Shown here one piece after another: positions 36,201 through 45,663 of a stretch of 64,000 nt of DNA. A program made the position numbers and the translations under genes. This DNA comes from Liolophura sinensis (taxonomy: Eukaryota; Mollusca; Polyplacophora; Chitonida; Chitonidae). Location: positions 70,710,028 through 70,774,027 of the forward strand of contig NC_088295.1 of the NCBI RefSeq assembly GCF_032854445.1. The letters are read 5' to 3'. Numbering within the stretch: position 1 is the stretch's first letter; each line of letters opens with the position of its first letter. The notes beneath the pieces were generated by a model. That model was given only the letters and a program-made list of their open reading frames with translations, ran no database searches and was not told the origin of the DNA.

Positions 36201-38810
36201 GGAATATCGACTTCTCCAGTATGACAAATGCTGGGGCTACCTCGAAGGTGTGACTGGAACAAAGACGTGTTATTAATTCACTTTCTTGATTCTTCTCCTT
36301 AAGAAATGTTTTTTTAGGCCCAAGATCGGGGCGATGGCTCTTTTACTATTCTCTGTTTTAATTTTATATCACCATTATGGACTCAAAGTAGAAAAATGCA
36401 ACACTGAATTTTCAAAACAAAAAGGAAACTCGAACGTCAGCTGTATGACTTATAGTGGTAATTTTTCAACCCATTAAAAAATGAATTCAATGCCAATTTA
36501 TAAACCGGCCAAATCAGTTTGAAGCACAGTGTGGATCTTGAACTTGGTCTGCAACGTTTTAGCTTAAGGTTTGTATCAAATTTCATTTTAAGACAATAAG
36601 TGGTTCAGATAAAAGCCTGGAATGGTTATTGCTATAATTTGGTAAAATCGGCTATAGTTTTGGAAAAAGCGCACAAAACAACAGGAAACATCAAACGTGA
36701 TCTGTAGCTCATTACGTTGCAGATATGCACCTCATTAAATTCATTATGTTGAGCTTCAGTTGGAAGAGACAAACAGATTGACAGACAAATGGAATGATGG
36801 TTCTGCCTTTACGGGGCTGATAAATACACATACACCTATATACAAATATAAATAATGTTAGAAACGTAAAGGTGAGATGCATTCATAAGTCCATGTGTTG
36901 CTAATAATAAATACCCCAACATATGTCGGGCACAAAGTAGAAAAAAAAGACTTGCTTAGGCATGCTTTTCAAACCGTTGCATCCTGGTAACGGTTTTTTG
37001 GGAATTTTGTACATGTATATCTGGCTCAGTAAATATATGCCTTCCGTCGTAATCATTATATTCTCCAGTATCAACTTGTGCAAAAAAAGGATTGGTTAAT
37101 TGGATCCTTGTTGCAGTGTAACGATAACAGACCAACTGACTGTCTGCAGACAAACGTGGACACTTACAGGTTTGTGTTGAGAGAGTCTGACAGCCAGGAA
37201 CCTGCCAAACTGTAGGGATTGAGGCCGCCATATTGCTGATTGAAAAAACGCGGGTTTCCTGAAACCCAATTTTTTCGTATTACGCATCCTCATATAGAGC
37301 GAATTAATCTATAACGTGTTATATTACTGACAGAAAATTAAGTTTCGTTGGTCAAAGATGAGGCAAAATCTCTGTTATTTTGTTGCTTTTAAAACAAGCT
37401 GTGAAGACTGAAGATAATACAAAGTATTACGTCATGACCATGTCACAATGATTTGTGTATATGTCGACCAAGTCTGAGCCGAGGATGGAAGTAAATTTAG
37501 TCAAAAACAAAAAACAAACAAGAGAACAAAAACATACCGATACATTTGTAAATCAATATGTTGAACCTACCAGACATTCTAGTATACTCAAAAGGGACAT
37601 ACTGTTAACATGTTCTGGGCGCACAGGCTTACCTGTCTTCACGCTGTACTGGATGATCTGCCTGGCCAGATCTAACAGTTTGTCATGGCTTTCTGGTTCT
37701 TTTTTGATTTCTGTATCAATGAGTGTCTACAAAAATGATGCAGGTTAGCAGCCTTCATTTTCCCGAATTACTGGCAATTTTATATCATTTTTCCCGTCGT
37801 CCTACCCTCGCCGAAATGTGTGTTAAATACCAGGACGTATTGGATTAGATGGCGAGTTATACTCACAAAGAACACTTTATTAGCGACTATGCCCTTACGT
37901 TAATCGGACCGGCACCATTTAAATGTTTATAGATTCTTATCTATTAACTATTCCTGCAGATTGTTTTGAAGCAGTATTGGGTATATCGCCAATATAGGAC
38001 TACTTGTTTGCTATACACAAGTATATATACATACACTGAGTTTTTCTGGGAACTGAAAGTCCACAACCTTTGTGTTGACATTGCAGCCTTTCGCCAAAGC
38101 CTCGTCGACAATCACCTTGTATAGATCATCTAGGAATCGCCTTGTATCTGCTCCTTCTTCGAACGGATTGTCTGCCAACCAAAACAATATTACACATTGT
38201 TTCCACTGCTAGGACAAAGAACTGTTTTGGAGTCAGCTTTAACATGTATTATCTTATCCTCAATGCTCCATTTGCTCTTCAATGGCAGATTTCATGTGCT
38301 CGTCTTTACTGTAAAAAGTCAATTAATTTGAGTGGCAACAACTCTTGAGATCTGCCTGATTATAATCGGTTCAGTGTTCAGTTCCTCTCTTGTTCAATGC
38401 CCACAGCAAAGACCTACTGTTGTGTCTATATTTCCAAAACTAGTTTAGCGACTAGTAGTAATCATTGAGCGCATCTAGACATTTACAAAAGTGATTACAG
38501 AAAGCTTTCACGCATATAAAGTTAGTTTTAAACGTATTATGACTGCGGATGTCAGATGAGATCATACCTGGGGAAGCCATGTTAGACAGGTGTCGCGAAA
38601 AAGTTATTGGCTCTGTGTGGTGGAGTTTACGCAGGCTTACAGGCGGTCTGGTGGAAGAAACTGTTGAGCGAACAGGTGTGCGGGACAGGTATCCTGATAC
38701 CCACGACAGTGACCTCAGTAGCCTCACAATCCTGCAATAGTATGAGATAACAGCAATTTATACCCGACTTTAAATAGTCATTTTGTTACGTAAAAACTTC
38801 AAACTTACAT
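27265..38810 (-). CDS. CSAD: cysteine sulfinic acid decarboxylase-like PLP enzyme (CSAD/GADL1 family), complete
   Basis: This is a group II PLP-dependent decarboxylase. Relatives convert cysteine sulfinate to hypotaurine, or aspartate to beta-alanine. Coding exons in transcript order: 38809-38810 plus 38568-38731 (see separate entry), 38035-38171, 37633-37726, 37168-37258, 36147-36253, 35647-35762, 35099-35233, 34327-34443, 34001-34065, 33495-33573, 33210-33291, 28978-29150, 28009-28098, 27265-27444 (TAG at 27265-27267). All phases join. Landmarks are ARQIIQYSVKTGNPRFFNQ, SWLSDSLNTNLHTFEVAPAF, HYSVTKGAGFLGFGTD, HTDACWGG, the PLP lysine in WNFHKMGG, and the C terminus EEISRLGKDL. From the internal Met at 38578-38580 the protein is 492 residues, very close to vertebrate CSAD as I recall it. 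Substrate preference cannot be read from sequence alone; GADL1-like activity is possible. Confidence 0.92.
27531..27765. mobile_element. MITE-like element with inverted ends in a decarboxylase intron
   Basis: The left end reads AGGCTGTACCAGACATTTTT and the right end, inverted, AGGTGCCATACCAGACATTT. Imperfect pairing runs on for about 50 bases (both arms share AAATCGAAT). The element is about 235 bp with no frame inside. It sits in the last intron. Confidence 0.7.
28795..28822 (-). repeat. short SINE-tail remnant
   Basis: TATTTATTTGATTGGTGTTA matches the tail region of the SINE family seen at 13570, but no head is present. Confidence 0.4.
30037..33066 (+). mobile_element. decayed non-LTR retrotransposon (LINE, Jockey-like superfamily)
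   Basis: An 18-bp target duplication (AATAAAATACATAGTTGA) flanks the element at 30019-30036 and 33067-33084. The endonuclease part is near 30290-30900 (EVICIQETFLKSGNN, SPSAIICGDFNSHNPLWD, ending SDHF). The reverse transcriptase part is near 31500-32100 (YRPISLTSC, LNETQSGFRKGRSTYDHLTK, VKYLGMILDSRLTWKDHI). After a G-run near 32130 comes MYQCLIHSKIDYGAIVYQSA. Many frameshifts and stops are present, and the catalytic Asp-Asp segment is lost in a deletion near 31980. It lies in a decarboxylase intron, in the opposite orientation to the gene. No RNase H is recognisable. Confidence 0.88.
33495..34443 (-). CDS. CSAD: decarboxylase PLP-binding core exons
   Basis: Exon 34327-34443 encodes GEVPLFVMATGGSTVLGCFD and ends WMHTD, which joins ACWGGTTLLSAKHKHLLDG in exon 34001-34065. 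This gives HTDACWGG, where the Asp contacts the PLP pyridine nitrogen. Exon 33495-33573 encodes SDSVSWNFHKMGGALLQCS, where the Lys (codon at 33543-33545) forms the Schiff base with PLP. The usual Pro in N-P-H-K is Phe here (TTT at 33549-33551). Confidence 0.9.
35370..35560 (-). mobile_element. diverged SINE-like repeat in a decarboxylase intron
   Basis: The 5' end (TTCATTTATTGATTGACGTT, then AAAGAATGTTTCACTCGTAT) parallels the minus-orientation SINE tail and body at 13570. A GCTGGATTCGAATAGG segment resembles a degenerate B box. It is heavily diverged and its borders are approximate. Confidence 0.55.
38568..38810 (-). CDS. CSAD: decarboxylase 5' exons with presequence-like extension and possible split start codon
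   Basis: Exon 38568-38731 is open from its acceptor (TATTGCAG|G) and reads VRLLRSLSWVSGYLSRTP and on to RHLSNMASP. This extension is rich in Arg, Ser and Leu with one acidic residue before the internal Met, like a mitochondrial presequence. There is no ATG at its head. A good donor upstream (ACAACCAT|GTAAGT, exon end 38809) would splice over 77 bases so that AT plus G forms ATG in this frame, giving 543 residues. The alternative is initiation at the Met of MASP (38578-38580). Confidence 0.55.
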
Positions 38811-39872
38811 GGTTGTCCCAAATCTCGCGGAGCGAGAAGCGCTGAATACAGCACACACTATCACAAGACATACATATTTGAAGGTTATTGCTGAAGTCAA
38901 AACATTTTGGTCAGGGAGTGAGTAAATGAATCATGTGTTAAATTTAGGGCAGATAAAATCATCTCATAAAATACCACACGTTCTAAAACGAAGTTGAATT
39001 AACTAGACGTGTAATAACAGAAAGGGCTATAAACATGGATATATCGATGTCTATATATGGGCTATCGGGGCTTTGATCTTACATATGGTTATGCATATGG
39101 AAAGACCTACCTTATCTCACGACATCAATCGTTGACAAATAGTGTTTTTCGAGTGAAGAGAAAAATGCAATTACGTACATAGTACATGTGTACCGTATCT
39201 CGGGTTGAGTTCAGCTGTAAACCTGCTCTTCAAATTTCATTCATCTAAAAGAGGCGTTAGATAGCGTCTTGTGCAGTGTGTGGGGTGCAGTAGAAGAAAT
39301 GAGGCAGGAATCCTGTGCAACAGTGCCTTGGATTCTGGGTACCTGTCTAACCGTCAGGTCTAAGCACACACCACCTACCACCAGCCAGGAAATTCAGGTT
39401 AACTTACCTCTGTATACAGGTCTACGCGAGATATCAGCTAAGCACAATATGTCGAGAGACCGCGGAAAGGGGTCAGACCTAAATATATATATGCAGCATT
39501 ACTGAACTTAGGTCAATATCAAAAGTGTTATCATATTTCCGAGGTTTTGTGTCCGCCGAATCAGTTAAACAACTTAAAATTTCTATTTATGGCTCGTTTG
39601 CGTCCATTGTAGCTAGGTTACATACCCGTGACGGTGCGTGGTATTCCACTGACCCAAAATGTTCATTTGGACAAGACATCTGTATGTGGATACGAGTGCC
39701 TCTGAGAGTCGGCTTTTATCACTCTTGCTGTGTCTGTTCTACATTCATGTGTGAAAAAAATGTTGGCTCATGGAATACGTCCTCATGTATTCAGAGAAGC
39801 ACAGTGAAGAGCACAGGCTCTGTGTACAGATGAGCGGTGTAATCTAGACGTACAGCAAAAGGGGCAAAGTTT
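38811..39872. other. intergenic region upstream of the decarboxylase and beside the LTR element
   Basis: No coding exon is supported except the possible first exon of the decarboxylase, which ends at 38809. The decarboxylase promoter should lie here, but I see no convincing core promoter element. I found no copy of the 3' LTR sequence (44612-45368) in this stretch. Confidence 0.5.
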
Positions 39873-40995
39873 ATGGAAGCGCCAGATCAGGACATTTTTG
39901 ATGTGTTAAATAAGAATGATTTGTATGCTTTAAGCAAGTACCTGAATCTTAATATCAAAAGATCCGTACGCAAGAAAGATATGCAGTTTAGTATTGCTAA
40001 ATGTTTGGTAGAATTACAGGAGTTTGTTGAAAGTGCCTTAGATGCGTACAGACCTGAGGGCGATGATTCCACTGTAATAAGGCTGAAGGACTTAGAACAG
40101 AAAGAAAGGGAAAATGAAAGATTGTTTAAAGAAAAGGAAAATGAAAGAGTGTTCGAATTGGAGAAATTGAGACTTCAGAGCGAAATTGAAGCAAGGAGAC
40201 TAGAAGGAGATAGGCCTGGCTTAAGTTTTTTTCTGATATACCTCCAAAATTTGACGTCGCTAGAAACATAAGATTGGTGCCACAATTTCGTGAGACTGAT
40301 GTAGATAAATATTTTCTACAGTTTGAGAAGATTACTCAAAATTTAGAGTGGCCTAAAAAGTTTTGGACTACCCTTTTATAGAGCGTGTTAAGTGGCAAAT
40401 CTATGGATACATACACAGAGTTATCAACAAAACAGGCTGCAGATTATGATTTTGTGAAAGATGCTATCTTAAAAAGATATGAGCTTGTGCCAGAGGCCTA
40501 TCGGCAGAAATTTAGAAATTTTGAGAAAAGAGATCAGACTTACATTGAAGGTGGTGTTCTGCTAAAAGTGTAGATAAAGATTATGAAAAGTTAAAACAGA
40601 TCATTCTGTTTGAAGACTTTAAAAGGTGTATTATTGATGATATCAGAAATTTCATTGAGGATAAAGAGGCTGATACATTAGAAGCAGCAGCCACTATGAC
40701 CGATACTTACACGGTTACACATAAGGCCTCATTTCAGAAAAAGTCGTCTACATTTAGAAAGCCTCAACCCTTTTCCAGCAATTCATTTAACTCAAATTCA
40801 GGCCCACCGAAACAGACTCAAAATTTTGACAAATCAGGTGAGCAAAGAAGCCCTGTTAATTCTACCACGGTAACACTACTCAACCACGGTCTGGCCATAC
40901 ATTTACTGAAAGACAGTTTAGCAGGGTTACATGTAGTTATTGTAGGAAGCCAGGCCATGTCATATCATATTGTTATACTTTAAAGAGAAGGCAAG
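39873..40995 (+). pseudogene. gag remnant with CCHC zinc knuckle
   Basis: An ATG frame at 39873 runs about 130 codons (coiled Glu/Arg-rich end), then shifts frame. The capsid-like part continues in pieces (VPQFRETDVDKYFLQFEKI, YELVPEAYRQKFRNFEKRDQ, FEDFKRCIIDDIRNF). Near 40925-40965 another frame gives a C-x2-C-x4-H-x4-C knuckle (CSYCRKPGHVISYC). At least three disruptions are visible, including an in-frame TAG near 40380. Confidence 0.85.
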
Positions 40996-41024
40996 AACAG
41001 GAGGGTGGTTTCAAGCCTACTGGT

Positions 41025-41792
41025 TTGTGTGTTACTGCTAAAAAGTCTGACATAGTAAACAATGTTGATGCATTTGATTATGTTAAGACTCCACCAGTAG
41101 ATTGTACACAGAATTCACAGGATAATGTTATGAAGGTTTTTGAGCCATTTATTTGTGACGGTAAAGTCTCACTTAAAAGTGACATGTCTTGTGATACAAA
41201 GATCAAGGTATTAAGAGATACTGGAGCTTCTCAGTCTTTATTGTTACAAGATGTTTTGCCATTTTCGGATGAGTCATATTCTGGATCAAATGTATTAATT
41301 AGAGGTGTAAGCTCTGCTGAATTTGAATCTGTGCCTCTTCACAAAGCTTACTTGTCATCAGATATTATTTCGGGTCCTGTTACTGTCGGCATTAGGTCTA
41401 CTTTGCCTTTTAAAGGAATTCATCTACTACTTGGTAATGATCTTGCTGGTGACAAAGTAATGGTTAATCCTATTGTAACTGATAAACCTTGTTTAAATCA
41501 AACTGTTGTTCCTGTTGAGAAAGAAATTCCAGATTTGTATCCCTCTTGTGCTGTAACGAGGCCTATGTCAAACAAACTTTCTGATGACGGCAAAAACACA
41601 GTAACGGACTTACAAGATACATTTCTTACGCAAATGTTTACTCAAGGCGACTGTATTGATAATGATGAATCAGGCCATTGTACACCTAGTGACATATCAC
41701 ATGTTTCTAAACATCAGTTTGTAACTGAACAGCATAAAGGCCCGAAAATTTCATGTTTGTTTTACAGAGCTCTCGATGATTGTGTTATTTGA
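41025..41792 (+). pseudogene. retropepsin-like protease region
   Basis: This is an open frame of 255 codons. The active-site motif is LRDTGASQSLLL, near 41209, and the flap and C-terminal signature ILLGNDLAG-like stretch is seen as LLLGNDLAGDKVMV near 41430. A Cys/His-poor spacer leads to the integrase. It ends at TGA 41790-41792, ten bases before the integrase frame. Confidence 0.85.
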
Positions 41793-41801
41793 TCTGAACC
41801 T

Positions 41802-42922
41802 GTGTGTTGTTATGTCATGTCTGATATACTTATGCGTAAATGGAGACCACCTGATGACTGGGCTGTTAAACATCAGATTGTTGTGCCTAAGGCATACCGA
41901 ACTGAAATTTTACGTATGGCACATGAAATGCCATTAGCTGGTCACTTGGGTGTTAACAAGACCTACTACAGGATACTGAACCACTTCTTTTGGCCAGGAT
42001 TAAAGGGAGATGTAACCCAGTTTTGTAAATCATGTCATACATGCCAGGTAGTGGGTAAGCCTAATCAAACTATTCCTAAGGCACCGTTAGAGCCTGTACC
42101 AGCTTTTCTAGAGCCATTCAGCAGAATATTGATTGATTGTGTAGGCCCTCTACCTAAGACGAAGTCTGGGAATCAGTATGTGTTAACTATTATGTGTACA
42201 GCAACCAGATTTCCCGAGGCTGTTCCTTTAAGGAATATAAACACCAAGTCTGTTGTCAAAGCTTTAACAAAGTTTTTTACTCTGTTTGGTTTACCCAAAT
42301 CCATACAGTCTGATCAAGGTTCAAACTTTATGTCTGGTATTTTTCAGCAAGTTATTTACCAGTTAGGCATTAAACAATACAAGTCTTCTGCCTACCACCC
42401 AGAAAGTCAAGGTGCAATTGAAAGATTTCACCAAACATTAAAGAACATGATTAAGACTGTTATGATACAGAGAATGACTGGGATGAAGGTATTCCATTTC
42501 TTATGTTTGCTGTTGGAGAGTCAGTACAAGAATCATGGGGTTTCAGTCCATTTGATTTAGTATTTGGACATACTGTTAGAGGACCATTGTTAATTTACAA
42601 GGAACAGTTTCTCAATGGTGACATAAGTAATGTAAATCTTTTGGATTATGTATCTGATTTTCGTGCTAAGCTTGTCAGAGCATGTGAATTGGCTAAAGCC
42701 AATCTTGAATGTACTCAGAAGAATATGAAACGTAGATATGATGAGAAATCTGTTGTTCGGTCATTTCAACCTGGTCAGAAAGTTTTAGTATTGTTACCTG
42801 CACTTGGTAAATGCTTTGATGTCAGATATTTTGGTCCATATGTTGTTGACAAAAAGCTGAGTGAGCTTAACTATGTTGTTAAAACACCTTATCGACGCAA
42901 CTCGTCAGTTATGTCACACTAA
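41802..42922 (+). pseudogene. integrase with H2C2 zinc finger, DDE core and GPY-type C terminus
   Basis: The zinc finger is H-x6-H (HEMPLAGH) plus CKSCHTC. Core catalytic residues lie in ILIDCVGPLP (Asp), QSDQGSNF (Asp) and ESQGAIERFH (Glu). A frameshift near 42470-42500 separates the core from the C-terminal part, which resumes as ESWGFSPFDLVFGHTVRGPL and ends with a FGPYVV motif typical of gypsy-type integrases. The catalytic triad is intact, but the reading frame is not. Confidence 0.92.
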
Positions 42923-43185
42923 CATGTTGAAACCCTATGTAAGCAGAAATGACACTGACAACACTGCTGTACATTCTGTTAATGTTGTTGCTGCTGACAT
43001 TAACCATTAACCATTAACTGTATTGCTGTAATACAGATGATATTGGCGAACAGTTGGTTGATTCTAAACTCAATTCTTTGAAGCTTCAGAATTCAGATGT
43101 CTTAAAACAACTTGATTCTAAACTGCAACATCTGGATACCATTCAGCAATAGCAACTGTCTGAACTTGTTTATGCGTTTTCACAT

Positions 43186-44494
43186 TTGTTTCCGGATGTA
43201 CCATCAAGAGCTGATGTCATTTTTCACGATGTTGATGTTGGTTATGCCTCACCTATTAAACAGCACCCTTACAGGGTAAACCCAGTGAAGACTAAGTACC
43301 TCTCTAATGAGATTAATTACCTGTTAGACAATGACTTCATTGAGCCTAGTCACAGTAACTGGAGTTCACCATGTATTTTGGTACCCAAGCCTGATGGTAC
43401 ATATAGGATGTGTACGGATTACAGGAAAGTCAACGCTGTCACTAAATCAGACAATTATCCAATACCTCGTACTGATGACTGTATTGACGCTGTTGGTCAG
43501 GCGAAACATGTATCAAAGTTCAATCTGTTAAAAGGGTTTTGGCAGGTTCCTCTTACACCTAATGCTCGTGAAGTTTCAGCCTTTGCTACGCCCGATGGAC
43601 TCTTTCAATACAAGGTAATGCCATTTGGAATGAGGAATAGCCCAGCTACGTATCAACGCCTGATGAATGAGGTCACTTCCGGTTTGGACGGGTGTCGTGT
43701 CTACATAGACGACGTCATTATCTTCACCGACACTTGGGAACAGCACATTTCCAGAGTACCCCAGTTGTTTGAGAGACTTAGTCAGGCTAAACTTACCGTC
43801 AATCATGTAAAAAGTGAATTTTGTTGTGCCACTGTCACATATTTGGGTCATGTTGTCGGCCAAGGTCAAGTTAAGCCTATTCACTCTAAAGTCAGTGCTA
43901 TTTCCACACTTCCTGTACCCTGTAACAAGAGGCAGCTTAAGCGCTTTTTGGGTATGGCTTGATATTACAGGAAATTCTGTCCAAATTTTTCGACTATTAG
44001 TGAGCCATTGACTCATCTGTTGAAAAAGTCCAGTAAGTTTATTAGGTCAGATGAGTGCCAGACTGCTTTTGATGAGATAAAAGCCATACTTAAAAGTTCG
44101 CCTGTGTTGTCAGCACCTAATTTTGAGAAAACGTTTAAGTTAGCAGCTGATGCAAGTGATGTTGTTGTACGTGCTGTTTTGCTTCAGGAAGACAATCTTG
44201 GTGTTGATCATCCAGTTTGTTTCTTTTCCCGTAAACTTAAGAAGTTATTCAACTATTGAAAAAGAATGTTTATCTGTTATTTTAGCTCTGCAACATTTTG
44301 AAGTTTATGTAGCAGCTTCGAGACAACCTGTGATTGTAAATACTGATCACAATCCACTTGTGTTTCTACAAAAAGTTAAGGCAAAGAATCAGAGATTGTT
44401 ACGGTGGAGTTTATTGTTGCAAGAATACAATCTTGAAATCAAACATGTTAAGAGAAAAGATAATGTTATTGCAGATTGCTTGTCTCGTGTATAA
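43186..44494 (+). pseudogene. reverse transcriptase and RNase H of the LTR element
   Basis: RT motifs are SNWSSPCILVPKPDGTYRMC, the YRKVN box, FATPDGLFQYKVMPFGMRNS and YIDDVIIF. The first catalytic Asp (usual DLLKG) is Asn here (FNLLKGFWQVPL). A TGA at 43960-43962 interrupts the GMAGYYR region. RNase H follows from 44008 (FKLAADASDVVV; then, after a frameshift near 44245, STIEKECLSVILALQHF and NTDHNPLVF) and ends DNVIADCLSRV with TAA near 44492. No integrase follows; only a purine-rich tract and the LTR come next. Confidence 0.93.
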
Positions 44495-44611
44495 GTTGTG
44501 TATAAAATGTTTAATTGCATGTGGTTTTACAATGTTGTATATATTATTGTTTAACATATATTGTAAGTAAATAAAAAGTTAGGAAAACTTTTTTTTCTTG
44601 AAGGGTGGGTG

Positions 44612-45368
44612 TGTTATGTGCATGACTGCCGTCAGCTTCTAAATTTAGCTTGCCACTGTTTACATATGCTGAGTTCAGGGCCTGCTGTCTGCCTCTGCCT
44701 TAGAATGTTCCAGAATACCCTCAGTTCGGGGCCTGTTTGTTTACATCAAGTGTTTAAGAATTTTCTTATTCTAGAAAATTCCACCAGTCTATATAAGACC
44801 TATGAAAGCAGGTCAAAGGAGGGAGAAGAAAGGAGAATTATTGAGAGTTTTGGATGCTTTCGCTGTGTGTTACTTTAGTAGGCCTTTTGTGCTGAATTTT
44901 GATGTCTTTATAGCCTCTGGCTTTGTTATATCATATCTCCACCGAGCACTTGTTCAGTCTGAACTTGTATATTTAATTTGTGCTCTTGTGTACACAGTGC
45001 TTATTAGTACACGGACCCTGTCTGTGGAATTTTGTGTATATTTCGTCATACACTCAGTTATGCTGTGGATTTTCTCTCTTATTTGTGCATTTATGCCTGT
45101 ATGGTTTTCCACATTGTGGAATATATGCGTCCGTTTGGACTTGACACTGTTGTACATGTACTTTAGTATTTGTATAGATACTGCTATCCTTTCTTGTTAA
45201 ACTTAAGTACTTTAGTTTTTGTAAAAGTCTTGTTATCTGTTCTTCTTAAACCTAATAAATTGTTGTAAAATACAATCGGCTGGTTTTGGTTACTTTTTTG
45301 TGCGGCTAAACTGTCGTGTATTTCGAACAAGCCATCTCTTTATTATAGAGACATTTTGGGCCGTAACA
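44612..45368 (+). repeat. 3' long terminal repeat
   Basis: The repeat is about 757 bp, starting TGTTATGTGC and ending GGCCGTAACA, so the ends pair as TGTTA/TAACA. It is preceded by a polypurine-like tract (GAAGGGTGGGTG). It holds a TATA box (CTATATAAGA near 44789) and an AATAAA at 45254-45259, in the order expected for U3-R-U5. No second copy was found in this window. Confidence 0.82.
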
Positions 45369-45486
45369 CTTTCCATAATCTTACACATACAGTTGTAATC
45401 TTTATAGAGGTGCAACTGACTGGACTCCCAGTGGCTAAAATCTCTAAAGATGTTGCACTAAAACTTCATGTAACATTGTCACGAAA

Positions 45487-45663
45487 GATTTTCATTTATA
45501 CGACGGCGGCCAGCATAATGGTGTCAGGGAACCGACCACCACCCGCGGGTTGCTGGTAGACCTTCCCACGTTCGGCCAAAGAGGAAGCCAGCATAAGCTA
45601 TACTTAAACTCACAACGATCGGATTGGTGGGAGTCCTGAGTCGTTGCGGCGTTCTAATTGCTG
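45487..45663 (-). mobile_element. truncated tRNA-derived SINE
   Basis: The body sequence (ACGACGGCGGCCAGCATAAT, then CGGGTTGCTGGTAGACCTTC) matches the SINE at 13570. The 3' tail is missing and the tRNA-like head is eroded. The minus orientation is inferred from that comparison. Confidence 0.8.

Larger units (their letters stand above)
39873..45368 (+). mobile_element. decayed Ty3/gypsy-type LTR retrotransposon with integrase before reverse transcriptase (Gmr1-like)
   Basis: The order along the plus strand is gag with zinc knuckle (39873-40995), protease (about 41130-41470), integrase (41802-42922), reverse transcriptase (43186-43962), RNase H (44008-44494), 3' LTR (44612-45368). In ordinary Ty3/gypsy elements integrase is last. 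Integrase first is the Ty1/copia order and, within Ty3/gypsy, the mark of the Gmr1 group. The RT and integrase motifs here are gypsy-like. The copy is broken by several frameshifts and stops, and no 5' LTR or primer-binding site was found, so it is probably immobile. The left border is uncertain. Confidence 0.9.

Noticed and set aside
36956-37100. Candidate decarboxylase exon reading NPFFAQVDTGEYNDYDG
   Set aside because: It looked like NPRFFNQ, but the real exon is 37168-37258 (NPRFFNQQYGGLNPYSLAGS), which joins both neighbours in phase.
38725-38727. Start of the decarboxylase at the head of the open frame
   Set aside because: The codon there is GTG, not ATG. A split ATG over an intron, or the internal ATG at 38578-38580, is more plausible.
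43576-44016. 146-codon minus-strand open frame
   Set aside because: It is antisense to the RT domain of the LTR element.
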